A stretch of 64,000 nt of DNA from Sporocytophaga myxococcoides DSM 11118. Lineage in GTDB: Bacteria; Bacteroidota; Bacteroidia; Cytophagales; Cytophagaceae. The DNA lies in NCBI RefSeq assembly GCF_000426725.1, contig NZ_AUFX01000003.1, positions 124,001-188,000 on the forward strand, given 5' to 3'. A program made the position numbers and the translations under genes. This document shows, piece by piece, positions 44,670 through 53,596 of the stretch. The notes beneath the pieces are model-generated. The model did no database searches. It had not been told where the DNA came from and saw only the letters and a program-made list of their open reading frames with translations. Position 1 is the first letter of the stretch. Each line of letters begins with the position of its first letter.

Positions 44670-47600
44670 TTAGGCTTTCACAAGCGAACCTTCGAGGATT
44701 GCCTTGACCTCAGGCTTGCAACTGCCACATCCCATTCCTGCTCCAGTAGTTTTACATAAGTCTGAAAAGTCTTTACACCCTTTTCTGATTGCAGTTTCGA
44801 TATTGCCCTCTCCAACATTATTACAAGAACAAACAAGCTTACCTATGACTGGTTCAGCTCCCCCACCTTTTCCTCTAAGCAATTCTGTCCTTTTGTCAGA
44901 TAATTCAGTTTGGTTTTGAATAAGTTCTTTAAACTCCAGAAACTCTGATTTATCTCCAAGTAAAATAGCTCCGACAAGTTTATCTTCATGGACGATACAT
45001 TTTTTGTAATATCTCTGAGCCTGATCCAGAAAGGTTATTTCTTCATATTCATCTTTCCTGTCGTATGGTACTTCTGACAGACCTAGTGAGCAAAGCGCCA
45101 ACCCTTCCATTTTTAATATGTTCATTGAAAGAGTTCCTTTGTAATAACTCAGCATATCTCCATTGAGATATCTGGCAATCACTTCGGCCTGCTCTTCTGC
45201 AGCTGCTGTAATTCCATAGAGATTATTATTAAACTCTGCCAGCTCTCCCATGGCAAATATATTCGGATCACTAGTCTGAAGGTATTCATTTACGACAACC
45301 CCTCTTTTAGCTTCCAAACCTGCCTGTTTAGGTATCTCAATGTTCGGACTTGTTCCGATAGCAAATACAACAGCTTTACATTCAAGCGTACGTCCACTTA
45401 CCAGCTTTATTCCGGTAAGTTTTTCTCTTCCGGTAAAATACTTAACCTGATCATTGTAGAGTATTTCAACTCCTCTGTCTGTAACTTCCTCGTGCAGCAG
45501 TATACTGGCAGTCTCATCCAATTGCCTGTCCATTAGTCTGGAAGAACGTTGCAGTACTGTAACTTCGATACCTATATCTCTCAAAGATGCAGATAACTCC
45601 AGGCCAAGCAAACCAGCTCCAACGATCACAACATGATCCCCGGGAGCAGTATATTCTTTCAGTTTGTCTGCATCATGACGGGTTCTCATAGAAAATATAC
45701 CTTCAAAGCTCAGGTCAATATCTTTTGGGAGAAAAGGCCTGCTTCCCATTCCTAGTATTAGAATATCATAACTATGAACTTCACCCTTCTCATCAGTAAC
45801 GGTTTTATTTTCCTTATCAATGGAGGCTATACCATTACCTTGATGTAATTTAATTCCAAGCCCTTCACTCTCCTCGCATGTAAGCTTTACAAGTTTGTGC
45901 CATGGCAGTGCTCCACTGATATAGTCCGGAAGCATTACCCTGTTATAAAAAGGAAATATCTCTTTGCTGAAAACATGAATTTCATCTGTTGTATTTATTT
46001 CCCGATAATAACTTACAAACTTGCATGCGCCTGCACCTGCACCTATTACTATAATTTTCTGTTTAGGCTTTTGGTATTTTACTACTTCTACTGCAGAAAA
46101 TTTAAAATCCGGTTCTTTGGATATTGGATCTATTAATGATCCCGTAAGGTTATTGGCTCTGGCAAAGCTTCTGTTCAGGATGCGCCCCCAATGCATTGGA
46201 AGGAAGACAACACCAGATTTTATATCCTGAGTTATCTTGGCATTTACTCTGACGCTACCTCTCTCATTGTTAATTAATACAGGATCTCCGTTTTTTATAC
46301 CTCTGATCTCTGCATCGAGCGGGTGAATCTCAACAAAAGGACTGTCAATATGCTTCTTGAGTTTATTAACCTTACCGGTTTTAGTCATGGTATGCCACTG
46401 GTCACGAATCCTTCCTGTAGTAAGGATTAGCGGTAATTCAGAAGTGATAGCTTCAGAGTTGTTGTCATCCGGCACCGCATGAATTTTAGCTCTTTTATTA
46501 GGAGTATAAAACTGTTTATCGGTAAATAATCTTGGAGTTCCTTCCGAATCAGGTGAGGGAACAGGCCATTGCATAGATCCTTTTTCTTTTAACTTTTCAT
46601 GACTAAGGCCACTGATATCAATATTGGTACCCTTAGTTAACTTGCAATGTTCAGCATAAATATCGGCAGGGCCATTATAATTAAAGGCTTCCCCATACCC
46701 CATTTTTTTTGCTAGCCTAATAAGGATTTCAGAATCAGGAATAGCTTCCCCCGGAGCCTCTGTGATTTTATTTAGATAGCTTATACGACGATCGGAATTA
46801 GTCATAGTACCGGACTTTTCAGTCCAGCCTGCTGCAGGAAGAACAAGATCAGCGAATTTTGCAGTATCTGATGTGTTAAAGACATCCTGAACTACTACAA
46901 ACTTGGCATTTTTTAAACCTTCTTCAACGATATTTGAATTCGGAAGACTTACCAGTGGATTTGTACACATAATCCAGATGGCTTTCATTTTTCCACTTTT
47001 TAAGGATTCAAACATTTCAGTTGCAGATAGCCCTGGTTTGTCAGGGACAGAAGGTACTCCCCAGAAGTCTGCAATTTCTTTTCTGTGTTCTGGATTTTTC
47101 ATATCTCTGTGAGCAGATAACAGATTGCTTAATCCTCCAACTTCGCGACCTCCCATGGCATTTGGCTGCCCTGTAAGAGAAAAAGGGCCTGAACCAGGTT
47201 TCCCGATTTGGCCTGTAATCAGACTTAAGTTTAATAAGCTTAAATTCTTATTAACTCCAACAACGCTTTGATTTAAGCCCATAGCCCACATTGTAATAAA
47301 GCCTTCAGCCCTGCCAATATATTCTATAGCCCAGCGAATATCATCCAGTTTAACTCCACAAATGTTAGCAGCTTCTTTAAGAGAGCGTTTCATTACCTGC
47401 TCTTTGTAAGCTTCAAACCCATCAGTGTGGTTTATGATAAAATCGATATCTATTCTTTCTCTTTCTATTAGTCCTCTTCCTATCGCATTATATAGGACGA
47501 TGTCAGTTCCTGGATTGATCTGCAGATGGATGTCAGCCATGGAGGCTGTCTGGGTCTTCCTTGGATCTACAACTATAATTTTGGTGTTGGGATTTTGAGC

Positions 47601-48182
47601 TTTGTGAGCTTCGAGTCTTCTAAAAATAATCGGATGGCACCAGGCTGGATTTGCGCCAGTTATCAAAAAAGTATCCGCCAGTTCAATGTCATCATAGCTT
47701 ACAGGTACTGAATCTTCTCCAAGTGCAAGTTTGTATCCGGCAACAGCTGAGCTCATGCATAATCTTGAGTTTGTGTCTATGTTGTTGGTTCCCCAAAATC
47801 CCTTTACCAGTTTATTCGCAACATAATATTCCTCAGTCAGCATCTGGCCTGAAGCATAGAGTCCAACGGAGTCCGGACCATATTTTTGGATAAAATTTTT
47901 GAAGACTGCGGCAGCTCTATCCAATGCACTATCCCATGAAACTCTTTGCATCTGGTCTCCCCTGCTGTAGCGCATCATCGGATACTGCAATCTGTCACTT
48001 TTATCATTTACCGTGTAGTGAAGATTCATTCCTTTGGAACAAAGCATTCCCTTACTTCCGGGATGATCTGGATTACCTTTTACATTGATCTTTCCCTTTT
48101 TATCTTTTTCAACTATGATACCACAACCAACTCCGCAATATGAGCAAGTAGATTTTAAACTTTCTTTATGGTTTGATGACAT
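44670..48182 (-). CDS. nasA: Assimilatory nitrate reductase fused to a NirB-like FAD domain and a Bfd [2Fe-2S] domain
   Basis: 1170 aa. Residues 1-690 are a molybdopterin nitrate reductase: 4Fe-4S cysteines C13, C16, C20 and C48 (CSYCGVGCG, GMLCSKG), the Mo ligand C142 (NTNSRLCMSSAVAGY), and the dinucleotide-binding C-terminal domain. From about 700 an FAD/NAD(P)H oxidoreductase follows (IIVIGAGAGACKFV, HVVIVGAGLLGLELSASL, NIFAMGELAE). The last ~55 residues form a BFD-like cluster domain (LVCSCNNVGEGNI, GMGCGSCKPEV). This would let NAD(P)H drive nitrate reduction within one chain. No signal peptide is seen, so it is cytoplasmic. No separate nitrite reductase or transporter gene is in the window. 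Confidence 0.93.
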   Translation of the reverse strand: MSSNHKESLKSTCSYCGVGCGIIVEKDKKGKINVKGNPDHPGSKGMLCSKGMNLHYTVNDKSDRLQYPMMRYSRGDQMQRVSWDSALDRAAAVFKNFIQKYGPDSVGLYASGQMLTEEYYVANKLVKGFWGTNNIDTNSRLCMSSAVAGYKLALGEDSVPVSYDDIELADTFLITGANPAWCHPIIFRRLEAHKAQNPNTKIIVVDPRKTQTASMADIHLQINPGTDIVLYNAIGRGLIERERIDIDFIINHTDGFEAYKEQVMKRSLKEAANICGVKLDDIRWAIEYIGRAEGFITMWAMGLNQSVVGVNKNLSLLNLSLITGQIGKPGSGPFSLTGQPNAMGGREVGGLSNLLSAHRDMKNPEHRKEIADFWGVPSVPDKPGLSATEMFESLKSGKMKAIWIMCTNPLVSLPNSNIVEEGLKNAKFVVVQDVFNTSDTAKFADLVLPAAGWTEKSGTMTNSDRRISYLNKITEAPGEAIPDSEILIRLAKKMGYGEAFNYNGPADIYAEHCKLTKGTNIDISGLSHEKLKEKGSMQWPVPSPDSEGTPRLFTDKQFYTPNKRAKIHAVPDDNNSEAITSELPLILTTGRIRDQWHTMTKTGKVNKLKKHIDSPFVEIHPLDAEIRGIKNGDPVLINNERGSVRVNAKITQDIKSGVVFLPMHWGRILNRSFARANNLTGSLIDPISKEPDFKFSAVEVVKYQKPKQKIIVIGAGAGACKFVSYYREINTTDEIHVFSKEIFPFYNRVMLPDYISGALPWHKLVKLTCEESEGLGIKLHQGNGIASIDKENKTVTDEKGEVHSYDILILGMGSRPFLPKDIDLSFEGIFSMRTRHDADKLKEYTAPGDHVVIVGAGLLGLELSASLRDIGIEVTVLQRSSRLMDRQLDETASILLHEEVTDRGVEILYNDQVKYFTGREKLTGIKLVSGRTLECKAVVFAIGTSPNIEIPKQAGLEAKRGVVVNEYLQTSDPNIFAMGELAEFNNNLYGITAAAEEQAEVIARYLNGDMLSYYKGTLSMNILKMEGLALCSLGLSEVPYDRKDEYEEITFLDQAQRYYKKCIVHEDKLVGAILLGDKSEFLEFKELIQNQTELSDKRTELLRGKGGGAEPVIGKLVCSCNNVGEGNIETAIRKGCKDFSDLCKTTGAGMGCGSCKPEVKAILEGSLVKA

Positions 48183-48343
48183 AGTATTACAATTTTAAAT
48201 TACAAAACTCAGCTTGTTTTACATTTCTGGTATTATACTTACTACATTGATGGAGAAAAATAGTTAAATTTAGATTTTGTACTTAAAATTTAAACCTATT
48301 TTTCGATTTTTTATATCATTTTAGCCTTAAATACCTCACAAAT

Positions 48344-48392
48344 CAAACATAGTGAAAAATGAATTAAAAAGTAAGTAAAACTACTTATTTTT
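48344..48392 (-). promoter_or_regulatory. nasA promoter: TATGTTTG box and TAAGTA-N4-TACTTA palindrome
   Basis: TATGTTTG on the minus strand (plus 48344-48351) is identical to the gapN -7 box. TAAGTA-AAAC-TACTTA (48372-48387) lies 20 nt upstream within the shared 27-bp element (48366-48392). Further half sites: TAAGTA at 48404-48409 and TACTTA at 48236-48241. The predicted leader is about 155 nt. Confidence 0.75.
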
Positions 48393-48890
48393 TTAGATTA
48401 AAAATAAGTAGACTAAAAAATAGCTTTTATTGAATTATTCTAATATAAAGTGTTTGAAATTTACTTCTGGATAGATAAAAATAGAATTTTAAGGCAATTT
48501 GAAACGGTAGTCAGAGCTTTAACTTACACTTAGTACAAGAAAGTAAGAATAAAGAACTGGTTTGTATGGAAATAAGTTTTTTAGCTTAAAAAATAAGTCA
48601 TCCTAATTTAAAGAGACCTCAATTAATCTCTGACTGCATCAAAAAAATGGACATTTACAGTAAAAGTCAGTATAATTAATTGATCATTCGAAGATGAATG
48701 TGGCCAAGCAGAACTTAAAAATTTATTTTAAACATTGCTCCCATTTTAATAAATGTATAAATACAAATCTCTTTTTCGGGTATACTTGGGTGAAACAATG
48801 AACTTCAATTTCAAATTTTTACTTAAAAACTTTAATATTCAATAGAAATATCCCCTCCAGGCTCATCAATTTTATAAATTAAGGTAAATA
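48393..48890. other. Intergenic region upstream of nasA
   Basis: About 500 bp of AT-rich DNA between the nasA promoter and the next gene's stop. Apart from TAAGT-type half sites (48404-48409 and near 48594) I see no gene, RNA or terminator. Confidence 0.5.
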
Positions 48891-49238
48891 TTACTGTTCC
48901 TTCAAAAACACCATTCCCTTTCCAACTTTATCCTTTGCTATATCAGAAATTGTAAATGCAACAAAATCATCTTTGACACCAATTTCTGTTCCGTTGGGTT
49001 TTCCAAATACTTCCATTTGTTGTATGATCAGGAGTTTATCAATATTATCAACTTTTGCAACAAGTTTTTCGCTCTTTTTTATGTTTCCGCTTTTAATTTG
49101 ACCACTTACCACGAGTCTTCCGTCTGAAAGCTGAAAAACATCTTCTGTAATGAAGACAAATATTTCAGGTTTGGAATTTTTAACAGAGGAGAAGGAAAAT
49201 TGCAGGAATATGACTAGTGTTTTAAGAATCCCTTTCAT
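48891..49238 (-). CDS. Exported protein with an EF-Tu domain-II-like beta-barrel
   Basis: 115 aa. The N-terminus (MKGILKTLVIFLQFSFSS) is a short export signal. The rest, FITEDVFQLSDGRLVVSGQI, KSGNIKKSEKL, MEVFGKPNGTEIGVKDDFV, AFTISDIAKDKVGKGMVF, lines up with the second barrel of translational GTPases (EDVFxIxGRGTVVTGRIxxG, GIxxxDIxRGMVL). No GTP-binding domain is present. Such stand-alone secreted barrels are uncommon. Function unknown. It may share a transcript with the two genes upstream (49346-50691). Confidence 0.6.
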   Translation of the reverse strand: MKGILKTLVIFLQFSFSSVKNSKPEIFVFITEDVFQLSDGRLVVSGQIKSGNIKKSEKLVAKVDNIDKLLIIQQMEVFGKPNGTEIGVKDDFVAFTISDIAKDKVGKGMVFLKEQ

Positions 49239-49345
49239 AAAATTAAATTGAGGTAATGGTTATAATGAATTGGATCTTAAGTTACAGAAAAGAACTGTTT
49301 CCCAGAGGTGATTTCCCAGATTTCATCAAATCAAAGTCTCCCACT

Positions 49346-49597
49346 TCAATCTTCCAGTTCTTCACAAAAGAACTCAGCCTGCTTCATTTTAAGAATAATT
49401 TCTTCTGCAGACAAAGAGTCACATTCTATTCTCAGGACTTTGTCCCGATCATCCATGTCAACTGTCCAGCTGATCTTATCATTGAATTCAATTAATGCTT
49501 CATGTATCATTTCCTGATAGGTTAAAACTTTCTTGTCTGTTTTGAAAACTAATACGTTCTTAAATTGCTCTCTCATAATATTAAATTCCGGCTTCAT
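49346..49597 (-). CDS. Small conserved-looking protein with a ferredoxin-like/HMA-like pattern
   Basis: 83 aa from ATG 49597, or 76 aa from ATG 49576 (MREQFKNVLVFKTDKKVLTY). The alternation ISWTVDMDDRDKVLRIECDS and SAEEIILKMKQAEFFCEELED resembles the beta-alpha-beta fold of heavy-metal-associated domains, but the CxxC metal motif is absent. I recall similar short proteins in other Bacteroidota, without a known function. It follows the AlkZ-like gene after 20 nt and is probably co-transcribed with it. Confidence 0.65.
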   Translation of the reverse strand: MKPEFNIMREQFKNVLVFKTDKKVLTYQEMIHEALIEFNDKISWTVDMDDRDKVLRIECDSLSAEEIILKMKQAEFFCEELED

Positions 49598-49617
49598 GTA
49601 TCATTGATTGTTACAGT

Positions 49618-50691
49618 TTAGAAAGCCTTTTGGATTACAGGCATTTCCAGAAAACTCTCAAGGCTTTTAAGTTCTTCTTTTATAGCAGATTGCTTTATCT
49701 TGCTGAGATTATCAAAGAGTTGGATATCCAGGATCACATTTCCTTTGGACAATATTTTTTTCCATACTCCGACAACTCTTCCATTTACAATAACTGTAGG
49801 ATAAAATAAACCATTTACAGTAATGACTTTCCTATTGTGCTCAGCATCCAAAAACAGCTCTCTGTTTTTATACCCTAAAATATATTCATCAAATGCCGGA
49901 AGCAGCAATACTTTATTGGGGATAGGATTTATCTTAAGATTACTAAAGTACCAATATTCTGATTGGTTGAATATTTCTTTGGTCATGCTGGATAGTATAG
50001 ATTCAAAAGCATTTTTTGCATCAGCATTCGATAAACCAGACCAGTTTACAAAATCAGCAAATGTTGCAGGGCCATGGCTTTGAAAATATTTTTTTGCCAG
50101 TTCGTATAAAGCTTCTTTTCGTTCAAGGATTTTAGCTTCAGGAGCCCAGGAATCAAGCAGTGTAAAGGTAATCTCATTATCTTTCATCGGCCCCTGGCAA
50201 ATAATTTTTTGAAGCGATGCACGGTTAATAAGATATACACCTCTGTTTTCTTCAGGAGATAGTCCATTCTTTATAAGTAATGCATAGAGTTCTTGTCTCG
50301 TCAGATATATACCATCGAGTTCTTTGGAAAATATATTAAATGCTTTTGAAAATGATTTTTCATCAAGGCTGACACTGTGATACTGTTTATGCATTCGAGT
50401 TATAACCGCAGGGCCCGCCAGGTCAAGTATCCACTTTATATCTTTTGAAGAAACAAGGTGTAAAGTACCTCTCAATGCCGAAGTTCTTATAATTGATCCG
50501 TCATTAATACAATTAATAATATCGGATTCAGACGAATTGGGTAAACGTATTCCAATTGCCAGTTTAGATGCAGGAAAATCCTGAGACTGAATGACACATG
50601 ATTTACGCACAACTTCCTCGCAAGATGTATTACTACTATTCACCAAACCGTGGTTGATAAGTCTATAGTTTAAAATTTCAGAAGGTGTCAT
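49618..50691 (-). CDS. Winged-helix DNA glycosylase, AlkZ/HTH_42 family
   Basis: 357 aa, a full-length member of the tandem winged-helix family. The catalytic QxQ pair is present as Q35-S-Q37 in VIQSQDFPASKLAIGIRLP. It is followed by RTSALRGTLHLV, a family hallmark, and by LLPAFDEYILGY and VIVNGRVVGVW near the C-terminus. Studied members (AlkZ, and YcaQ with a QxD variant) remove bulky or cross-linked alkylated purines. It heads a short minus-strand unit and adds a third alkylation-repair function to the window. Confidence 0.85.
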   Translation of the reverse strand: MTPSEILNYRLINHGLVNSSNTSCEEVVRKSCVIQSQDFPASKLAIGIRLPNSSESDIINCINDGSIIRTSALRGTLHLVSSKDIKWILDLAGPAVITRMHKQYHSVSLDEKSFSKAFNIFSKELDGIYLTRQELYALLIKNGLSPEENRGVYLINRASLQKIICQGPMKDNEITFTLLDSWAPEAKILERKEALYELAKKYFQSHGPATFADFVNWSGLSNADAKNAFESILSSMTKEIFNQSEYWYFSNLKINPIPNKVLLLPAFDEYILGYKNRELFLDAEHNRKVITVNGLFYPTVIVNGRVVGVWKKILSKGNVILDIQLFDNLSKIKQSAIKEELKSLESFLEMPVIQKAF

Positions 50692-50774
50692 GATTTTGAT
50701 TTGATTATTTTCAAATAGCAGCTTATCAATACAAATAAATAGAGAATGACTGACAACAGTGTGTCAGTAGGAAT

Positions 50775-50813
50775 AAAAAAAGCATCAGATTCTTACAAAA
50801 AGAATCTGATGCT
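50775..50813 (-). terminator. Strong terminator of the Smr gene
   Basis: A 14-bp perfect stem (50781-50794 with 50800-50813) and a 5-nt loop are followed on the minus strand by six T (plus 50775-50780). Confidence 0.92.
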
Positions 50814-50840
50814 ATGATATTTTTAATTGAAGTGTTCTCT

Positions 50841-51311
50841 TTAAGCTTTGAATTTTACAAGAGTTACGTGGTCTCCTCCCTTCTCACGTGCTTCATCTGT
50901 TGCGCTTTCCACTTCTTTATATTTCCGAAGAAATGACCTAACTGTATCTTTCAATATTCCACTTCCTCTACCATGCACAATGCGAGCTTCGGGTAAACCC
51001 AAGAGAAGAGCATCATCAACCCAGTTTGTTAACAATGTAATTACATCTTCTTTGGCTTTGCCTCTGACATCAAGTTCAAACTGAAAATGTAATAACTTTT
51101 CTTTTGTGTCAATTTTAACGTTCCCTGAATTTTCAGGTGCAGATTTGATGGTTTCAGGAGGTGGTTGTGAAAAGGTAACTTTGTTTTTCTTAACAGTCAT
51201 TTTCATAATGCCCATAGCAACTTCAAGATCGTTGCCTTTGACAGAAAGGACTTCTACTACGGTGTCCTGACCATTGATTTTTACAAAGTCTCCAGGTTTA
51301 ATTTCGCTCAT
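50841..51311 (-). CDS. Short Smr-domain protein (MutS2 C-terminus-like)
   Basis: 156 aa. An N-terminal KOW-like barrel (MSEIKPGDFVKINGQDTVVE, LEVAMGIMKMTVKK) leads to a Smr domain at about 75-156 (LDVRGKAKEDVITLLTNWVD, ARIVHGRGSGILKDTVRSFL). This is the layout of the last part of MutS2, without the MutS ATPase. Smr domains nick DNA or RNA; the DxRG and HGxGxG motifs are intact. A stand-alone copy could be a nuclease partner in repair or ribosome rescue. It has its own promoter and terminator. Confidence 0.88.
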   Translation of the reverse strand: MSEIKPGDFVKINGQDTVVEVLSVKGNDLEVAMGIMKMTVKKNKVTFSQPPPETIKSAPENSGNVKIDTKEKLLHFQFELDVRGKAKEDVITLLTNWVDDALLLGLPEARIVHGRGSGILKDTVRSFLRKYKEVESATDEAREKGGDHVTLVKFKA

Positions 51312-51339
51312 AGCTATAAAAATCTATTTTTAATAAAGT

Positions 51340-51369
51340 CAAAAATAGAATTTCCATTTGCATTATCAA
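51340..51369 (-). promoter_or_regulatory. Consensus Bacteroidota promoter of the Smr gene
   Basis: On the minus strand TTG (plus 51367-51369) is separated by 19 nt from TATTTTTG (plus 51340-51347). This matches the -33/-7 consensus fully. The ATG follows about 28 nt downstream. Confidence 0.8.
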
Positions 51370-51576
51370 GAGCAGAAGTATGATTTTTTGAATTAATTTA
51401 GTCCCCAAAAAATGATAAATTGCCTTACTTACCAGTATAAGATAATTTATTTAATTAATTCAAAATTAGAAATAACAGGAATCGGCAATACCGATGGAGT
51501 TGTGCCTTAGTATCTCTGATTGACACAATTTGAAGTTAAAAAAATAATCAGATGATAATTCAAAACTTTGATAGAA

Positions 51577-52050
51577 TTAAGCTGCTCCTAATCTCAATGG
51601 TCTGAATGTTTCGTAACAATTCCTGATTTTTCTGACAGTACTATTAAAGAAATGTTTCTGGACAATATATGTAAGAGCATTAATTGTGAATGAGGAAAAC
51701 AAGAAATAATTGGCTCCCATTTTACTTGCTCTGCTTTTTTCTTCGTTAGAAAGATGCTCGTTCAATATAACTATAATTACATTTTCCTTTTCAAGTCTTG
51801 AAGCATGCGCATAATCTTTTAAGAAATCCCATCCATCCACAATTGGAGTGTCCATGTCTAGCAATACCAATACTTTTGATTCTTTTAACTTTCTGCCCAA
51901 ATGAAGGTGGTCTAGAAATAAGAATGCATGTCCTCCATTAAGAGCCATTTTAACTTGGTCGGCCATTCCAGAGGATTCAATGGAAGATTTTATGCGACTA
52001 GTGAAGTCGCTGTTTTTGCCTACAATAATTACCTGGTCAATTTTTTGCAT
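51577..52050 (-). CDS. Degenerate response-regulator receiver protein
   Basis: The frame can begin at a TTG (52071), but the first ATG at 52050 gives 157 aa (MQKIDQVIIVGKNSDFTSRI). The fold is CheY-like, with the phosphoacceptor-type aspartate in VLLDMDTPIVDGWDFLKD. The acidic pair that binds magnesium is replaced (IIVGKNSDF in place of VDDxxxx). The conserved Thr/Ser is Leu/Asn and the conserved Lys is Ser (YFLFSSF). It is probably not regulated by normal phosphorylation. There is no output domain and no kinase nearby. Confidence 0.78.
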   Translation of the reverse strand: MQKIDQVIIVGKNSDFTSRIKSSIESSGMADQVKMALNGGHAFLFLDHLHLGRKLKESKVLVLLDMDTPIVDGWDFLKDYAHASRLEKENVIIVILNEHLSNEEKSRASKMGANYFLFSSFTINALTYIVQKHFFNSTVRKIRNCYETFRPLRLGAA

Positions 52051-52329
52051 AACGGTATTGGAAGGTTTCAATGTATTTTTACGAAATAAACTAAAGTATA
52101 GTTACATAGGGAAATTCGATAAAGAGGTAAAATTAATGGATAAGAGTCAAAATTAACAAGTTTTAATTTGATTTTAATGAAGAATATATATGATTTTAGA
52201 AAGAATTTTAACTAATAATCCTGTTTTTATTCAATTTTGTCGGAGCAAGGTAAATTATTTAAAGAAAAAATACAATTGAACTTCAGTTTGTTATCGGTAA
52301 AAGTGGAATAAATATCCTTGTCGAAATCC

Positions 52330-52362
52330 AAAAAAAATACCTGAAAGATAGCTTTCAGGTAT
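52330..52362 (-). terminator. Terminator of the TPR gene
   Basis: An 11-bp perfect stem (52337-52347 with 52352-52362) and an ATAG loop are followed on the minus strand by a run of T (plus 52330-52337). The 316-bp gap to the next gene (52072-52387) shows nothing else. Confidence 0.88.
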
Positions 52363-52387
52363 TGTAACTTAAGGTCCGATTTACCCC

Positions 52388-53491
52388 TTATTTTTTAATA
52401 GCCTTGTTTAATTCATTGATTAGCACATCAAGTTGTTGCTTGTCACTCGGGTCTTCTGCTTTTGCTATTGCTTTTTGTGCATGATCCAGGGATTTCTTGA
52501 ATAACTCATCGATTTCAGCTTCAAGAGCTTTACCTTCTTTCTGATAAGCTCCTACGCTAAGGGTACCAAGTTTCTGGTGTTTTTCCTTTCCTGTATTATA
52601 ATAGATAACAGCAGTGTTAAAATTGGCTATCAGATCATTTGGGGCAATGGCTAATACCTTACCATAAGTCTGCAAAGCTTTATCTGTATCAGTTTTGCCA
52701 TATAATACTGCAAGCTGATTAAGAAGATTTATATCATTAGGGTTATTCTTAACCAGATTTTCAATAGAAGCAGTAGCTTCTGAATCTTTACCTGTTTGTA
52801 AGTAAAGATTTTTTTGAAGTTCCAGTATGGTTTTGTTATTTGGAAAATCAACAAGACCTTTTTTGGCAGTTGCAAGAGCCTTTTCAGGACTTTTTTCTAT
52901 TTCGTTTTCAATTGTAATCTGGTAATAATAAAGAACAGGGCTTTTATAGTTGAGAGAATTAAGTTTAACCACACTGTTTTTAATGACATTCATGTCGTGT
53001 ACTTGTTCTGCTGCATAAATTGCATTAATGTAAGCAAGAGTGTCTGCAGGTTTAATCTTCTGGGCAGTTTCAAAACTTGTGATTGCCTGTTTATAGTTAC
53101 TGGCCTCATATTCTGAAAAGCCTTTATTTATAAACAAGCCCCAGATTTCCTGTAGTTTTGCTGAAGACATTTTTGAATATTCGCCTTTAGAAGGATCCAA
53201 CTCTACAGCTTTATTGTATGATTCATAGGAAGTCTGAAGTGCCTCTGGTGCAGCCGATTTTACTTCCGGTTTTTGGTTCATTGCTATATCCTGGTATATT
53301 AACCCTTTGTAATACCAGGTTTTTGCATTTGCTTTAGTTTTTTCGTGTTGACTAGCTTCGTCAATTTCCTGTTTTGCTTTTATCAAATCTCCATCTTTAT
53401 GATAAAGGATTGCATTGGTAACAGCAGAGTTCTGAGCAACTCCGATTAGAGAAGAGCCTGTTAATATGATACTAAATAAGATTCTTTTCAT
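52388..53491 (-). CDS. Exported tetratricopeptide-repeat protein
   Basis: 367 aa with a signal peptide (MKRILFSIILTGSSLIGVAQ). It has about seven TPR units, for example YESYNKAVELDPSKGEYSKM, YKQAITSFETAQKIKPADTL and ALQTYGKVLAIAPNDLIANF, and a charged C-terminal helix. TPR proteins act as scaffolds in periplasmic or surface complexes. It follows gyrA on the same strand, but the gyrA terminator lies between, so it probably has its own promoter. Confidence 0.88.
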   Translation of the reverse strand: MKRILFSIILTGSSLIGVAQNSAVTNAILYHKDGDLIKAKQEIDEASQHEKTKANAKTWYYKGLIYQDIAMNQKPEVKSAAPEALQTSYESYNKAVELDPSKGEYSKMSSAKLQEIWGLFINKGFSEYEASNYKQAITSFETAQKIKPADTLAYINAIYAAEQVHDMNVIKNSVVKLNSLNYKSPVLYYYQITIENEIEKSPEKALATAKKGLVDFPNNKTILELQKNLYLQTGKDSEATASIENLVKNNPNDINLLNQLAVLYGKTDTDKALQTYGKVLAIAPNDLIANFNTAVIYYNTGKEKHQKLGTLSVGAYQKEGKALEAEIDELFKKSLDHAQKAIAKAEDPSDKQQLDVLINELNKAIKK

Positions 53492-53547
53492 AGCTAAATC
53501 AATTCTTTAGATTTAAATAGTTAAAAAACTGTTTATGTGTGACTTAC

Positions 53548-53574
53548 AAAAAAAAGCCGGAATATAATTCCGGC
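53548..53574 (-). terminator. gyrA terminator
   Basis: An 8-bp stem (GCCGGAAT 53556-53563 with ATTCCGGC 53567-53574) and a 3-nt loop are followed on the minus strand by eight T (plus 53548-53555). Confidence 0.92.
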
Positions 53575-53596
53575 ATTTGTAAATATCAATTATCCA

